A stretch of 34,223 nucleotides of DNA, from positions 1 to 34,223 of the forward strand of contig NEVA01000029.1 of the NCBI GenBank assembly GCA_002304445.1, in the 5' to 3' direction. Positions 33,760 to 34,223 of the stretch are shown in pieces. Each line of letters begins with the position of its first letter. Position 1 is the stretch's first letter. A model generated the notes under the pieces. That model saw nothing but the letters and a program-made list of their open reading frames with translations. It searched no databases and had not been told where the DNA came from. Made by a program: the position numbers and the translations under genes. The DNA is from Opitutia bacterium Tous-C4FEB (GTDB lineage Bacteria; Verrucomicrobiota; Verrucomicrobiia; Opitutales; Opitutaceae).

Positions 33760-34100
33760 CGGTTTGAATCGTTGGGGTTACTCTTCGAAATTTGTCTCAC
33801 GGCCGCGGATCTCCCGGAATTGCTGGCTGCCAAAGCTCCCAAGGTGCGATCAATCCAGCCCGAGAGTCGGCCAATTTCTTCCACGCTCGGCTGCGGCTCA
33901 TCCGCCGGCGGCATCTCTCGGTGCTCCAACTGCTCCGTTATCTTCTTCCAAATCAGCGGGTGCCGCCTGATGTCCCCCATCGAAACAAAGCGCTCCAAGT
34001 CCAATTCACCCTTTTGCTTCGAGGTCGAGTTACAGGTGAGGCAATAAGTTTTTAGCAGCGGACGGACCGTCTTTTCAAAATCCAGCTCCAGCATCGCCAT
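33756..34100 (-). pseudogene. Truncated PSCyt1 (planctomycete-type cytochrome c) domain protein
   Basis: The 114-residue frame carries a PSCyt1 domain: FEKTVRPLLKTYCLTCN, KQKGELDLERF, IRRHPLIWKKITEQLEHREM, PPADEPQPS and GRLSGWIDRTLG. In this family the domain normally opens a protein of roughly 800 residues with DUF1587/1592/1588/1585 domains and starts with a signal peptide; here the signal peptide and all later domains are missing. The heme motif CxxCH is altered to CLTCN (Cys20, Cys23, Asn24), so the heme-ligand His is lost. The stop overlaps the DUF1552 start by ATGA, the arrangement expected of the intact pair, which suggests a large internal deletion. A free-standing short protein is possible but less likely. 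Confidence 0.7.
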
Positions 34101-34223
34101 CGCGTTGTCGGGCGCTTGCCCGCAACTCAGCCGGACTCATGCAATTGAGGGTAGGATAAGTTGGTGAGGACCGGCTCTGGCGGAGAGAGCGGCAACTGCA
34201 TCGCAGTGCTCGTCGGCACTCAA

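Noticed and set aside
1-34223. CRISPR array, tRNA or rRNA gene, insertion sequence or prophage
   Set aside because: No regularly spaced direct repeats, cloverleaf, rRNA-like sequence, transposase or phage structural gene was seen by eye; a tRNAscan/Infernal run would be needed to exclude small RNAs fully.

Overview
The window looks like chromosomal DNA from a high-GC member of the Verrucomicrobiota, most likely close to Opitutaceae. This is inferred from family content: a TonB-dependent receptor with an N-terminal carboxypeptidase-like domain, a PSCyt1/DUF1552 gene pair, a DUF5069 protein, and a gene order rpsP-trmD-rplS next to transketolase. No rRNA, tRNA, CRISPR array, transposase or phage gene was found. 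Almost no start codon has a recognisable Shine-Dalgarno sequence; leaders tend to be C-rich or coupled to the preceding gene.

Layout. 1-901: the start of an RND efflux adaptor gene behind a MarR regulator with a perfect palindromic operator. 1099-4664: transketolase, then the ribosomal operon rpsP-trmD-rplS (no rimM), with a strong terminator after rplS and a terminator-like hairpin between rpsP and trmD. 4768-7572: ychF and a PAS-PAS-PP2C phosphatase. 7560-12316: a tightly packed five-gene minus-strand operon for 5-oxoproline (pyroglutamate) use: fused PxpB-PxpC, PxpA, two DUF969/DUF979 membrane proteins (putative 5-oxoproline transporter) and pyroglutamyl peptidase. 12317-12714: about 400 bp with no convincing gene but several hairpins. 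12715-16332: four minus-strand genes chained by ATGA overlaps: a HemW-like radical SAM protein, an exported SAM hydrolase-like (DUF62) protein, a small lipoprotein and an M23 peptidase. 16378-17301: a lipoprotein with an IPT/TIG domain. 17379-22074: a minus-strand run of amidohydrolase, THI5/NMT1-like binding lipoprotein, RidA-like protein, M48 membrane protease and an exported EEP-fold phosphatase/nuclease. 22131-27495: an AzgA-type purine permease, a decayed exported adenosine deaminase gene, and a large TonB-dependent receptor. 27759-31779: divergent glgA and rnr. 31902-34100: a DUF5069 protein, then a decaying PSCyt1/DUF1552 pair.

The clearest functional system is the 5-oxoproline module: pyroglutamyl peptidase frees 5-oxoproline from peptides, the DUF969/DUF979 pair probably imports it, and PxpABC opens it to glutamate using ATP. 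The most unusual items are the exported DUF62 protein coupled to a radical SAM gene, the adenosine deaminase pseudogene beside a purine permease, and the terminal gene pair, in which DUF1552 carries an in-frame amber codon and its cytochrome-domain partner is truncated and has lost its heme-ligand histidine.
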